A stretch of DNA of 59,508 nucleotides from Blastococcus sp. DSM 46786 (GCF_900109665.1 NZ_FOAO01000028.1:1-59508), one strand, 5' to 3'; shown: positions 1-7,584, counted from the stretch's first letter. Notes: generated by a model from the letters alone, not told the origin. Made by a program: numbers and translations.

Positions 1-46
1 CAGGTGCCGTCCCCAGGTGGGCGGAGCGTGTCCGTCGCGCCTGCGC

Positions 47-61
47 GGACCCTTCGGGCCC
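47..61. repeat. Imperfect hairpin repeat, copy 1
   Basis: GGACCC, loop TTC, GGGCCC, with a single A:C mismatch in the stem. The hairpin and its flanks (about 38-70) match 5636-5669 closely. The second copy keeps the same mismatch, so the two look like one repeat family bracketing the chemotaxis region. Confidence 0.55.
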
Positions 62-90
62 ACTCGGCACGACCGGGCGAGCTGTGACGA

Positions 91-124
91 CGAGCGGCGG
101 GGAGGACCACCTCCCCGCCGCTCG
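91..124. terminator. Perfect 15-bp hairpin, probable terminator
   Basis: CGAGCGGCGGGGAGG (91-105) pairs without a mismatch with CCTCCCCGCCGCTCG (110-124) around the loop ACCA. There is no T-tract, which is usual for GC-rich actinobacterial terminators. It probably ends a transcript entering from outside the window. Confidence 0.7.
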
Positions 125-161
125 TGCGTTCCGGGCAGTTCCGCCGTCCTCACCGCGCGAT

Positions 162-193
162 CGCCGTCCTCGCGCTGCACCGCGAGGACGGTG
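162..193. repeat. Dispersed GCCGTCCTCG hairpin repeat, copy 1
   Basis: CCGTCCTCGCG (164-174) pairs perfectly with CGCGAGGACGG (181-191) around the loop CTGCAC, with two further pairs outside. The 28-nt core matches 24 of 28 positions of the hairpin at 38759-38794. Both copies are intergenic, so it is a dispersed palindromic repeat that may act as a terminator. Confidence 0.65.
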
Positions 194-276
194 GCTCCCC
201 GGTGCGGATCGCGGCACCCAGCAGGCGACCGGTGACGAGGACGACGGGACGACCGAGCCAGCCAGCACCTCCGAGT

Positions 277-307
277 AGCGATTGGTAACGCAGGGTGATC
301 AATCGCT
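277..307. promoter_or_regulatory. 8-bp inverted repeat upstream of the gene at 439
   Basis: AGCGATTG (277-284) and CAATCGCT (300-307) form a perfect inverted repeat with a 15-nt spacer, 132 nt before the next gene. It could be a regulator site or a small hairpin; nothing else supports a function. Confidence 0.3.
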
Positions 308-438
308 GACCGCGCACGGTGCGACACGCGCTGTAGGCGTACAGGCGCTCCTGCGATGGGGTGACGGGCGCATGGTGCTGCTCCGCCCGGGCAGCCAGCA
401 TGGGTCCGTCCCGTTCCCCGGAGCCCTGGAGGCGCGCC

Positions 439-1341
439 GTGCCCTACTCCCTGGTGAGTGCCGCCACCCTCGGCTTCGACCTGGTCCGCCTGCCCGCCGG
501 CCGGCAGGTTGCCGAGGTCCTGCTCGCCGGCCTGGGGGCCGACGAGCCGGCGCTCACCCGCCTCGCCGGCGTCCACCCCGCCCGGGGGCTGGACCGCGAG
601 CAGCGCGGCGTGCGGGCGGTCCGGTCCCGCCGGGCGCGGGAGATGGCGGCCGCCGTGCCGCACGTGCGCACCGCGGCCGACGCCACCGAGGGCGCCGGAG
701 ACCGCACCGCCCTGCTGGTCCGCCAGCTCGAACTCGGCACCATCGGCGACGCCCCGACGCTGGAGCGGCTGCTCCGCGAGGACGTCCTCGGCCACGAGCA
801 CCCGCTCGCGGGCCGGCTCGACGCCGACACCTGGGAGCACACCGCCGACGTGCTGGCCGACGCCGCCGTCGGGTTCTGGGCCGCCGGCGTGCTCCCGCCG
901 CTGGTGCGTCGCGAGCTGACCGCGGCCTTCGACCGGGCGCTGGACGCCGGCCCGCTGGCCGGGCCCGCCGGCTGGGGGCTGGAGCACACCGAGGAGCTGA
1001 CCGGCTTCCTCGCCGCCGTCCGCGACCTGGACGACGCCGGCCGGTCGCGCTGGCGGGTGGCCGTCGACGAGGGGCGTGCCGCGCACCGGCCCTGGGCCAC
1101 CGCGATGCACGAGGCCTCCTGGGGCGCGCACGTCTCCGGGCGCACCCGGGCGCTGGCCGCGGCGCAGCTGCTGGCCGTCCAGGCCTTCCTCGACGGCGGC
1201 TTCGACCTGCACGACGGCGCGGCCGGCGTCTGGAACGCCGTGGCCGGGTGCGTCCAGGCGGTCGTGCTCGACGACCTGCTCGCCACCGAGAGCTCCGCCG
1301 TGCTCCGTGCGCCCGGCCGCCGGGTCGCCGCTCTCTCCTGA
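439..1341 (+). CDS. Unrecognised protein preceding the chemotaxis operon
   Basis: I do not recognise a family for this 300-residue protein. It is rich in Ala, Leu, Asp and Glu, looks mostly helical, and has no signal peptide or membrane segment. The GTG start at 439 is chosen because TGGAGG lies at 427-432 with 6-nt spacing; an ATG at 361 would add 26 residues of low-complexity sequence and lacks a ribosome site. It is on the same strand as the chemotaxis genes but separated from cheB by 484 bp, so a shared role is only a guess. Codon use matches its neighbours, so it is probably native. Confidence is high that it is a gene and low on its role. Confidence 0.6.
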   Translation: MPYSLVSAATLGFDLVRLPAGRQVAEVLLAGLGADEPALTRLAGVHPARGLDREQRGVRAVRSRRAREMAAAVPHVRTAADATEGAGDRTALLVRQLELGTIGDAPTLERLLREDVLGHEHPLAGRLDADTWEHTADVLADAAVGFWAAGVLPPLVRRELTAAFDRALDAGPLAGPAGWGLEHTEELTGFLAAVRDLDDAGRSRWRVAVDEGRAAHRPWATAMHEASWGAHVSGRTRALAAAQLLAVQAFLDGGFDLHDGAAGVWNAVAGCVQAVVLDDLLATESSAVLRAPGRRVAALS

Positions 1342-1825
1342 CCGGCCTGCGGCGGCCCGCGCCGGACCCCGCCCGTCCCGGTCGGCGACCATTTCCGGGG
1401 CACTTGTCGACAATTGCCGCGGTGGTCGTCGCACGCCCCGTTGTCGACTCGAATTGACGGCGAAAAGATAGCGCCACACCTTCTGCGTGTCGGCTGTATT
1501 CGGCCCGTCCGCCGCCGAGAATCCCAGGCAGCACCAGCCCGCCCCGGCCGCGATTCCGCGCGCTCGTGCGGCGCTGGGGCGTCCCAGAAAGCGCGGCGCG
1601 CCCGCACCCGAGACAGACCTCCCGACCATTCTGCGAAATGTCGATCATGGTCACGGGGCCGGTGTTCCTGTCGCTTTCTGCCGCCGTGCCGCGGAATCCG
1701 TCGTCGATCGCCCGAGCATTCCGGGGACGGCGGGTCCGCTCCGCCGAACGGCTCAAGCCGGAGGCGGAGATGCCGATACAGACAACGAGCCCGCCGGTCG
1801 GCGCGGGCAGGGGCCAGGAGGACGT
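1342..1825. other. Gene-free control region before the chemotaxis operon
   Basis: This 484-bp stretch is visibly richer in A and T than the surrounding genes, as expected for a promoter region. An in-frame extension of cheB to 1487 exists but encodes Pro/Arg/Ala-rich sequence absent from CheB proteins, so it is taken as untranslated. It contains a repeated TTGTCGAC motif (1404 and 1441). I found no clear sigma-28 promoter. Confidence 0.55.
1404..1448. repeat. Paired TTGTCGAC motif upstream of cheB
   Basis: The palindrome TTGTCGACAA (1404-1413) is followed 37 bp later, start to start, by TTGTCGAC (1441-1448), and both are closely followed by AATTG. Spacing of between three and four helical turns would suit a regulator pair, but no regulator is identified. 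Confidence 0.3.
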
Positions 1826-2938
1826 GTGAACCCGATCCGGGTGATGGTGGTCGACGACTCGGTCGTCGTCCGCAAGATCGTCACCGACGTGCTCTCCGCG
1901 GACCCGGGGATCGAGGTCGTCGGCACCGCCGTCAACGGCAAGGTGGCCCTCGGCAAGCTCGAGCAGCTCAAGCCCGACCTGGTCACGATGGACATCGAGA
2001 TGCCGGAGATGAACGGCATCGAGGCGGTCCGGGCGATCCGCGGGACGCGCAGCCGCGTGCCGATCATCATGTTCAGCACGCTCACCGAGCGCGGCGCCAC
2101 CGCGACCCTGGACGCGCTGTCGGCCGGGGCGAACGACTACGTCACCAAGCCGGCCAACGTCGGCAGCGTGGCGCAGTCGATGGAGAGCGTCCGTGAGCAG
2201 CTGATCCCGAAGATCAAGGCGCTCACCGGCCGTCCGGTGACGTCCGTGCGTGCGGCCGCCGCCCCGGTGGTCCCGCCGCCGCGCCCGGCCGCGCCGCGCA
2301 CGGGCCCCGGCAAGAAGCCCGCCGTGCTGGTCATCGGGTCCTCCACCGGGGGGCCGGAGGCGCTCGCGCGCGTGCTGCCCGCGCTCCCGGTGAACCTCCC
2401 GGTCCCGGTGCTGCTGGCCCAGCACATGCCCCCGGTCTTCACCCGGCAGTTCGCCCAGCGGCTCGACCGGCTCTCCCCGCTGCGTGTCGTCGAGGCGGTC
2501 GACGGCACCCCGCTGGCCCCCGGCACCGTGCACCTGGCCCCCGGCGACCACCACCTGGTCGTCCGCGCCAACGGCCGCGCCGGCTTCACCACGGCGCTCA
2601 ACCAGAGCCCGCCGGAGAACTTCTGCCGGCCCGCGGTCGACCCCCTCTTCCGCTCCGCGGTGGCCGCCTACGACGGCGCCGTCCTCGGGGTCGTGCTCAC
2701 CGGCATGGGCGCCGACGGGCGGAACGGCTGCGGCGAGATCCGCAACGCCGGCGGCACCGTCGTCGTGCAGGACCAGGCGACCTCGGTCGTCTGGGGCATG
2801 CCCGGGGCCGTCGCCCAGGCCGGCTACGCCGACGAGGTGCTGCCGCTCGACCGGATCGCCGAGGCGATCCAGCGCCACCTCGCCGGTGCCGCACCCCTGA
2901 ACACCGGAACAGCTATGGCCGTGGGAGGTCGTCGATGA
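1826..2938 (+). CDS. cheB: Chemotaxis protein-glutamate methylesterase/deamidase CheB
   Basis: CheB removes methyl groups from, and deamidates, receptor glutamates and is activated by phosphotransfer from CheA. The 370-residue protein has an N-terminal receiver domain (about 4-120; acidic D10/D11, phosphoacceptor D56, T85, K109), a Pro/Ala linker (about 145-165) and a C-terminal esterase domain (about 166-360). The catalytic triad is visible as S173 in GSSTGG, H200 in AQHMP and D297 in GMGADG. The GTG at 1826 is preferred because GGAGG at 1817-1821 precedes it and it puts the receiver domain at the N terminus. The stop overlaps the start of cheR (ATGA), indicating translational coupling. It opens a six-gene chemotaxis operon. 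Confidence 0.96.
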   Translation: MNPIRVMVVDDSVVVRKIVTDVLSADPGIEVVGTAVNGKVALGKLEQLKPDLVTMDIEMPEMNGIEAVRAIRGTRSRVPIIMFSTLTERGATATLDALSAGANDYVTKPANVGSVAQSMESVREQLIPKIKALTGRPVTSVRAAAAPVVPPPRPAAPRTGPGKKPAVLVIGSSTGGPEALARVLPALPVNLPVPVLLAQHMPPVFTRQFAQRLDRLSPLRVVEAVDGTPLAPGTVHLAPGDHHLVVRANGRAGFTTALNQSPPENFCRPAVDPLFRSAVAAYDGAVLGVVLTGMGADGRNGCGEIRNAGGTVVVQDQATSVVWGMPGAVAQAGYADEVLPLDRIAEAIQRHLAGAAPLNTGTAMAVGGRR

Positions 2939-3759
2939 GTCTGACCGCGACCAGTTTCGACTGGGTCCGTGACCTCGTCCGCAAGGAGAGCGCCATCGTC
3001 CTCCAGCCGGGCAAGGAGTACCTGGTGGAGGCCCGTCTCCTGCCGATCGCCCGGCAGATGGGGCTGACCGACGTCACCAAGTTCGTCGAGAGCGTGCGCG
3101 TCCGCCCGGACGCCGACAGCACGCGGAAGATCGTCGAGGCGCTCACCACCAACGAGACGTCGTGGTTCCGCGACGGCGACCCGTTCACCGCGCTGACCTC
3201 GACGGTGCTGCCGTCGCTGCTGGCGGCCCGCGGCGCCAACGAGCGGCTGCAGATCTGGTCGGCGGCCAGCTCCAGCGGACAGGAGCCGTACACGATCGCG
3301 ATGCTCCTCGACGACGCCCTGCCCAACGCGGCCTCCCGGGTGTCGATCACCGCGACCGACCTCTCGCGCGAGATGGTGCAGCGCACCCGCGCCGGCCGGT
3401 TCAGCCAGCTCGAGGTCAACCGGGGTCTGCCGGCGCCGATGCTGGTCCGGCACTTCACCCGCGCGGGCAACGAGTGGGAGGTGTCGGCCAACCTGCGGCG
3501 CATGGTCAACGCCAGCGAGTGCAACCTGTCGGCCCCGCTGCCGCGGATGGGCCCGTTCGACGTCGTCTACCTCCGCAACGTGCTCATCTACTTCGACCTG
3601 CCGACCAAGCAGTCGATCCTCCGCCGTGTGCGGGACCTCATGCGGCCCGACGGGTGGCTGTTCCTCGGCGCCGCCGAGACCACCCTCGGCGTCGACGACT
3701 CCTGGGAGCGGGTCGTCATCGGCCGCAGCTCCGCCTACCGCCCACTGAAGGGGGCCTGA
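2935..3759 (+). CDS. cheR: Chemotaxis protein methyltransferase CheR
   Basis: CheR uses S-adenosylmethionine to methylate receptor glutamates, opposing CheB. The 274-residue protein has the small N-terminal helical domain (about 8-75) followed by the methyltransferase domain. Diagnostic segments are TNETSWFRD near residue 75, the SAM-binding stretch ending SSSGQEPYTIAM near 110-125, LRNVLIYF near 210 and LFLGAAET near 240. It overlaps cheB by 4 nt and ends 1 nt before cheY, so the three genes are surely co-transcribed. Length and motifs are normal for the family. Confidence 0.96.
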   Translation: MSLTATSFDWVRDLVRKESAIVLQPGKEYLVEARLLPIARQMGLTDVTKFVESVRVRPDADSTRKIVEALTTNETSWFRDGDPFTALTSTVLPSLLAARGANERLQIWSAASSSGQEPYTIAMLLDDALPNAASRVSITATDLSREMVQRTRAGRFSQLEVNRGLPAPMLVRHFTRAGNEWEVSANLRRMVNASECNLSAPLPRMGPFDVVYLRNVLIYFDLPTKQSILRRVRDLMRPDGWLFLGAAETTLGVDDSWERVVIGRSSAYRPLKGA

Positions 3760-3760
3760 C

Positions 3761-4144
3761 ATGCGTGCCTTGGTGATCGATGACTCCCGGGCCATGCGAA
3801 GGATCGTCACCGGGATCCTGACCGGCTTCGGCTACGAGGTGCGGGACGCCGAGCACGGTCGCGCCGCGCTCGACGTGCTGGACGAGGGCTGGCTCCCCGA
3901 CCTGGCCACCATCGACTGGAACATGCCGGTGATGGACGGGCTGCAGTTCGTCTCCGTCGTCCGGGCCAACCCGGCGTGGCGCGCGATGACCATGATGATG
4001 GTCACCTCGGAGAGCGAGCACACCCAGATCGTCCGCGCCCTCGCCGCCGGCGCGCACGAGTACGTGATCAAGCCGTTCACCGCCGATGCGATCCGCGACA
4101 AGCTCGCGCTGCTCGGCCTGCTCCCGCAGGAGGTTGCCCTGTGA
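3761..4144 (+). CDS. cheY: CheY-like single-domain response regulator (first copy)
   Basis: A 127-residue stand-alone receiver domain that would carry the phospho-signal from CheA to the flagellar switch or act as a phosphate sink. Acidic D7/D8, phosphoacceptor D52 (IDWNMP), T82 and K104 are all present. The ATG lies 1 nt after the cheR stop. The gene overlaps the following cheX by 4 nt, a close pairing of a CheY with a CheX-type phosphatase. A second CheY is encoded at 4681; the sequence alone does not say which drives the motor. Confidence 0.92.
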   Translation: MRALVIDDSRAMRRIVTGILTGFGYEVRDAEHGRAALDVLDEGWLPDLATIDWNMPVMDGLQFVSVVRANPAWRAMTMMMVTSESEHTQIVRALAAGAHEYVIKPFTADAIRDKLALLGLLPQEVAL

Positions 4145-4680
4145 CGACGACGGACACCGGCGAGCGGCGTCGTGCCAGCGACACGCGCCCGGTCATCACC
4201 GACCTGATCGACGAGGCGACCGTCGAGTCGATCGCCGCGGAGGCGTGGGTCGCCCTCGTCGGCGAGGACGAGGTCCTCGTCCCGCTGCCGGGTGACCTGC
4301 CCGCCGACATCCTCTCCAGCTGGGTCGACGTCGTCGGCCCGTGGACCGGCAGCGTCGTCCTGACCACCGGTCGCGCCACCGCCGAGGAGCTCTCCCGGGC
4401 GCTGCTCCGGGAGCACGCTCCCGAGGTGCTCGACGACGAGGACGTCGCCGACGCCTTCGGCGAGATCGCCAACGTGGTCGGCGGCAACGTGAAGGCAGCG
4501 CTGCCGGGTCCCTCGGCGCTCAGCCTGCCGCAGGTGGGCAACGCACCGCTGGTCCGCAACCAGGCGGACGTGTGCCGCCTCGATGTGCTGTGGCGCGGCG
4601 AGCCCGTCGCCATCTCGGTGCAGGGCGCTCTCCCGCCCCTGCCCGGTTCCACCCCTACCCGCAAGAACGAGGTGTCCTGA
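4141..4680 (+). CDS. CheX-like chemotaxis phosphatase
   Basis: This 179-residue protein resembles the CheX/CheC/FliY family that dephosphorylates CheY-P. Its key segment is FGEIANVVGGN, residues 106-116, which contains the ExxN catalytic motif (E108, N111) followed by the Gly-Gly-Asn turn typical of CheX. The GTG start at 4141 overlaps the upstream cheY stop by 4 nt (GTGA). The first ~20 residues are polar and probably disordered. It sits between two CheY genes, which supports a role in switching off the phospho-signal. The phosphatase family is clear; whether it acts on one or both CheYs is inference. Confidence 0.8.
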   Translation: MTTTDTGERRRASDTRPVITDLIDEATVESIAAEAWVALVGEDEVLVPLPGDLPADILSSWVDVVGPWTGSVVLTTGRATAEELSRALLREHAPEVLDDEDVADAFGEIANVVGGNVKAALPGPSALSLPQVGNAPLVRNQADVCRLDVLWRGEPVAISVQGALPPLPGSTPTRKNEVS

Positions 4681-5043
4681 GTGAAGATCCTGATCGCCGA
4701 CGACAGCCGCGTCATGCGGCAGATCGTCATCCGCACGCTGCGCCAGGCCGGCTACGACGACCACGACATCGTCGAGGCCGAGGACGGCGCCGACGCGCTG
4801 GCCAAGGTCTCCTCCGAACAGCCCGACCTGGTCCTGTCCGACTGGAACATGCCGAACATGACCGGCATCGAGTGCCTGCAGGCGCTGCGGGCCTCCGGCT
4901 CTGCCGTGCCCTTCGGCTTCGTCACCTCCGAGGGCTCCGCGGAGATGCGGGAGAAGGCGGCCAACGCCGGCGCGCTCTTCCTCATCGCCAAGCCGTTCAC
5001 CGAGGACACCTTCAAGGAGCACCTGGACGGGGTGATCGCATGA
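4681..5043 (+). CDS. CheY-like single-domain response regulator (second copy)
   Basis: A 120-residue receiver domain with D7/D8, phosphoacceptor D54 (SDWNMP), a Thr at the end of strand 4 and the KPF lysine near 103. It starts with GTG directly after the preceding stop and overlaps the next gene by 4 nt. It resembles the first CheY but is clearly diverged, so the operon encodes two response regulators. Either may be the motor-binding form, with the other as phosphate sink or adaptation regulator. Confidence 0.9.
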   Translation: MKILIADDSRVMRQIVIRTLRQAGYDDHDIVEAEDGADALAKVSSEQPDLVLSDWNMPNMTGIECLQALRASGSAVPFGFVTSEGSAEMREKAANAGALFLIAKPFTEDTFKEHLDGVIA

Positions 5044-5534
5044 CCGCCCCCACCACGGGTGTGCAGCTGCCCGCCGCCAAGGACGTCCGCGACATGCTGA
5101 CCGGCCTGGTCGGCAAGCCGGTCAACGTCTCCCCCGGCGCGCCGGTGACCCCGACGCCGGAGAAGCCGGTGTCCGTCGCCGTCTACGTCGACCCGCACAT
5201 GGCGGTGAACGCGCTGTGCCTCATGGACCTCGGTGCGTCGGCCTACACCGGCGGCGCGCTGGCGCTCCTGCCCCCCGGGGGGTGCCAGGACGCCGTCGAG
5301 GAGGACGGCGAGCTGTCCGGCATGCAGGTCGAGGCGCTGCACGAGGTGGTGAACGTGCTCTCCGCGCTGTTCAACACCCCGGGCGCGCCCCACTCCAAGC
5401 TGCACAAGCTGTACGCGGCCGGCGAGGACATCCCCGGTGACATCGAGGGCATGCTCGCCGCCTTCAACCGGGTGGACCTCGCCATCGAGGTGCCCACCTA
5501 CGGCAAGGGAGCCATCTCCTTCGTCGTGCCGTAA
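5040..5534 (+). CDS. Small protein with CheC/CheX-like ExxN motif
   Basis: The last gene of the chemotaxis operon encodes 164 residues I cannot name with certainty. The N-terminal 45 residues are Pro/Thr-rich. The rest alternates strands and helices, and the segment LHEVVNVLSALFN contains E102 and N105 in the ExxN spacing used by CheC, CheX and FliY phosphatases. The ATG overlaps the preceding cheY stop by 4 nt, so it is translationally coupled. A second, diverged CheY-P phosphatase or inactive partner of the CheX protein is the best reading. It lacks the Gly-Gly-Asn turn seen in the first protein, so activity is uncertain. Confidence 0.65.
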   Translation: MTAPTTGVQLPAAKDVRDMLTGLVGKPVNVSPGAPVTPTPEKPVSVAVYVDPHMAVNALCLMDLGASAYTGGALALLPPGGCQDAVEEDGELSGMQVEALHEVVNVLSALFNTPGAPHSKLHKLYAAGEDIPGDIEGMLAAFNRVDLAIEVPTYGKGAISFVVP

Positions 5535-5537
5535 CAC

Positions 5538-5590
5538 TGTCGTCCTCCGGACGACACCGCGGCCGTGTCACTGCGGTCCTCCGGACCGCA
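5538..5590. repeat. Two tandem hairpins with compensatory changes
   Basis: Stem-loops TGTCGTCC-TCC-GGACGACA (5538-5556) and TGCGGTCC-TCC-GGACCGCA (5572-5590) sit 34 bp apart in a tandem duplication that also repeats ACCGCGGCC. The two differ within the stem, yet each difference is matched on the opposite arm, so base pairing is preserved. They follow the chemotaxis operon by a few nucleotides and may act as terminator or mRNA end protection. Confidence 0.65.
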
Positions 5591-5644
5591 CCGCGGCCAG
5601 GTGCCGTTCCCGACCGCCGCTGAGCCGCTGATTCACGCCTGCGC

Positions 5645-5661
5645 GGGACCCTCCGGGCCCC
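5645..5661. repeat. Imperfect hairpin repeat, copy 2
   Basis: GGGACCC, loop TCC, GGGCCCC, with the same A:C mismatch as the copy at 47-61. Flanks CGCCTGCGCG and ACTCGGC are also shared with the first copy. The two copies lie on either side of the chemotaxis gene block. Confidence 0.55.
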
Positions 5662-5721
5662 ACTCGGCGTGAGCGCTGCGCGCGTCTCCCCGGTGCCACG
5701 CGCAGGAGATCAGTGCTCCAT

Positions 5722-5770
5722 CACGCATCGAGACCCCCGTCGCCCTCGGGCGGCGGGGGTCTCGTGCGTG
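5722..5770. terminator. Large bidirectional terminator hairpin
   Basis: CGAGACCCCCGTCGCCC (5729-5745) pairs with GGGCGGCGGGGGTCTCG (5748-5764) with one G-T pair, and CACGCA/TGCGTG extends the stem by 6 bp past a bulged T. It lies between the rightward chemotaxis operon and the leftward kinase gene, and probably stops transcription from both sides. Confidence 0.8.
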
Positions 5771-5787
5771 TTGCACGTGGAACCGGC

Positions 5788-6243
5788 CTACGCGAGCGCG
5801 GTCGCGCGGTCGTCGTCCCCGGTCGGCAGGCAGGCCCAGACGTGCTTGCGGTCCTCGTCGACGTACCAGCCGTGGGCCACCGACAGGCGGGCCACCAGCT
5901 GCAGCCCCATGCCGCCCTTCGCCGGGTCCCGGTCGACCGTGGGCGCGGGCATGGCCTGCGGGGCCCGGTCGCTCACGTCGAGCAGCCAGCCCCCGCTGCC
6001 GGCGACGACGGTGGCGACGACGGGGCGCTCGCCGTGGCGGAGGGCGTTGGAGGCGAGCTCGTCGAAGGCCAGCACGAGCTGCTCGCCCGAGGCCTCGTCG
6101 GCGGGCAGGTGCTCGACGTCGCCCACCAGCGACCGCAGAGCTGCCCGGGCGGCCGGGAGCTCCGCGAGGGACCCGAGCTGCCAGCGCCACACCTCGCCGC
6201 GCCCGTCCGGTAGCGGGCGGACCGGCCACGCGAGTCGCCCCAT
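5788..6243 (-). CDS. RsbW-like serine kinase / HATPase regulatory protein
   Basis: A 151-residue protein with a GHKL-type ATPase fold as found in anti-sigma kinases such as RsbW and SpoIIAB. The N box is FDELASNALRHG (about 70-81), and the G1/G2 segments DRAPQAMP and GGMGLQLVARL follow. The ATG at 6243 is chosen because GGGGGAGG precedes it by a few nucleotides; upstream frame extension is unlikely. Such proteins bind a sigma factor or phosphorylate an antagonist in partner-switching, often opposed by SpoIIE-type phosphatases like the one at 20430-23030. No sigma factor or antagonist is adjacent, so its target is unknown. Confidence 0.8.
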   Translation of the reverse strand: MGRLAWPVRPLPDGRGEVWRWQLGSLAELPAARAALRSLVGDVEHLPADEASGEQLVLAFDELASNALRHGERPVVATVVAGSGGWLLDVSDRAPQAMPAPTVDRDPAKGGMGLQLVARLSVAHGWYVDEDRKHVWACLPTGDDDRATALA

Positions 6244-6372
6244 GCCTCCCCCTCGACTCGGGTCATCGACCGTCCCGAGGTTCCCCGGACCGTCTCGTGT
6301 CAATCCCCTGGCGCGGGTCGGCGGGAATCTGTGGGCGGTGTCACGCGCCACACGGCGCGGCCGAGCGGGTGG

Positions 6373-7566
6373 TCAGTCCGGGTGGCGCAGCAGGTAGCGG
6401 CCGAAGTGCGGCACCGTGAAGGCGATCTGGCCGCGCTCGGCGGAGTAGACGAGGCCCTTCTTGATCAGCGAGTCGCGTGCGGGGGAGAGGGACGCGGGCT
6501 TGCGGCCCAGCGAGACCGCGACCTCCGACGTCGCCACCGCCGCACCGCCGGACCCGCCCAGCTCGGCCATCGCGTGCATGTACTCCCGCTCGGCGGGCGT
6601 GGCCCGGTCGTAGCGCGACCCGAAGAAACCCACGGCGAGCTCGGCCTCGGCGACCGGAGTCGCCATCGCGACGTCCGCGGCGGTGATGGGGGAGGAGGCC
6701 GCGACGTCCCAGGTGACCTTGCCGTAGGCCTGCACGAAGTACGGGTAGCCGTCGGCGGCCGCGTAGAGGGCGTCGAGGGCGGCCGGCTCGAAGGTGACGT
6801 CCTCCCGCTCGGCGGGGGCGAGCAGCGCGCGATCGGCGGCCGTGCGCTCGAGCCGGTCGATGCGCAGGTAGCGGAACAGCCGCTCCGAGTAGCTCTTGGA
6901 CGCCGACAGGACGGCGGGCAGGTGGGGGAGCCCGGCGCCCACGACGATGAGCGGGGCGCCCTGCTGGGAGAGCTCGTGGCAGGCGGCGCAGATCGCCGAG
7001 ACGTCGTCGGCCTGGACGTCCTGCATCTCGTCGATGAACAGGGCGATCCCGCTGCCGATGTCGGCGGCCACCCCGGCGGCGTCGCTGAGCAGCTCCACCA
7101 GGTCGATCTCCATGTCGCCGGAGTCGGCGCGCCCGGTCGCGGCGGGGACGTCGATGCCCGGCTGCCAGCGGTCGCGCACCTTGGCCTCGGCCGCGTTCAC
7201 CCGCTGGGCGAAGGCCTTGACCACGCCCAGCACCTCGGCGACCGATTCCTGGTCGCCGTGCCGTGGCCCCAGCTCGCGCAGCGCCATGTGCAGCGCGGAG
7301 GAGATCGGCCGGCGCAGCGACTGCTCGGGCCGGGCCTCGATCTTGCCGGTGCCCCAGCCCCGCGAGATGGCGGCCGAGCGCAGCTGGTTGAGCAGCACGG
7401 TCTTGCCGACGCCGCGCAGCCCGGTGAGCACCAGGGACCGCTCCGGGCGGCCGCGGGCGATCCGCTCGAGGACGACGTCGAACGCCTGCAGCTCGTCGTC
7501 ACGGCCGGCCAGCTCGGGCGGGCGCTGGCCGGCGCCCGGGGCGTAGGGGTTCCGCACGGGATCCAT
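6373..7566 (-). CDS. Orc1/Cdc6-like AAA ATPase
   Basis: A 397-residue ATPase with the order seen in archaeal-type Orc1/Cdc6-like and STAND-related ATPases: an entry motif ELAGRDDEL near residue 20, Walker A GLRGVGKT (49-56), Walker B ALFIDE (175-180), sensor regions, then a C-terminal winged-helix-like region beginning near 325. Its substrate is not known from sequence. The ATG at 7566 follows a TACGGT -10 box by 7 nt, so the mRNA is probably leaderless. A 24-bp inverted repeat (7585-7608) overlaps the promoter, suggesting control by a repressor. The gene stands alone, with no obvious partner or toxin next to it. Confidence 0.78.
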   Translation of the reverse strand: MDPVRNPYAPGAGQRPPELAGRDDELQAFDVVLERIARGRPERSLVLTGLRGVGKTVLLNQLRSAAISRGWGTGKIEARPEQSLRRPISSALHMALRELGPRHGDQESVAEVLGVVKAFAQRVNAAEAKVRDRWQPGIDVPAATGRADSGDMEIDLVELLSDAAGVAADIGSGIALFIDEMQDVQADDVSAICAACHELSQQGAPLIVVGAGLPHLPAVLSASKSYSERLFRYLRIDRLERTAADRALLAPAEREDVTFEPAALDALYAAADGYPYFVQAYGKVTWDVAASSPITAADVAMATPVAEAELAVGFFGSRYDRATPAEREYMHAMAELGGSGGAAVATSEVAVSLGRKPASLSPARDSLIKKGLVYSAERGQIAFTVPHFGRYLLRHPD

Positions 7567-7573
7567 GCCTCGC

Positions 7574-7579
7574 ACCGTA
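7574..7579 (-). promoter_or_regulatory. Leaderless -10 box of the AAA ATPase gene
   Basis: On the minus strand TACGGT stands 7 nt before the ATG at 7566. This matches the TAnnnT hexamer and spacing of actinobacterial leaderless promoters. Confidence 0.5.
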
Positions 7580-7584
7580 TGGGC

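Larger units (their letters stand above)
1..438. other. Intergenic region with several hairpins
   Basis: No convincing gene is visible here; the short open frames have no family resemblance and are broken up by strong inverted repeats. It holds an imperfect hairpin (47-61), a perfect 15-bp hairpin (91-124), a member of a dispersed hairpin repeat (162-193) and an 8-bp inverted repeat (277-307). The first three are probably the 3' end of a transcript from upstream of the window, and the last may be a control site for the gene that starts at 439. Confidence 0.6.

Noticed and set aside
1487..1825. Longer CheB with 113 extra N-terminal residues
   Set aside because: The added part is unconserved and the GTG at 1826 has a strong ribosome site and puts the receiver domain at the N terminus.
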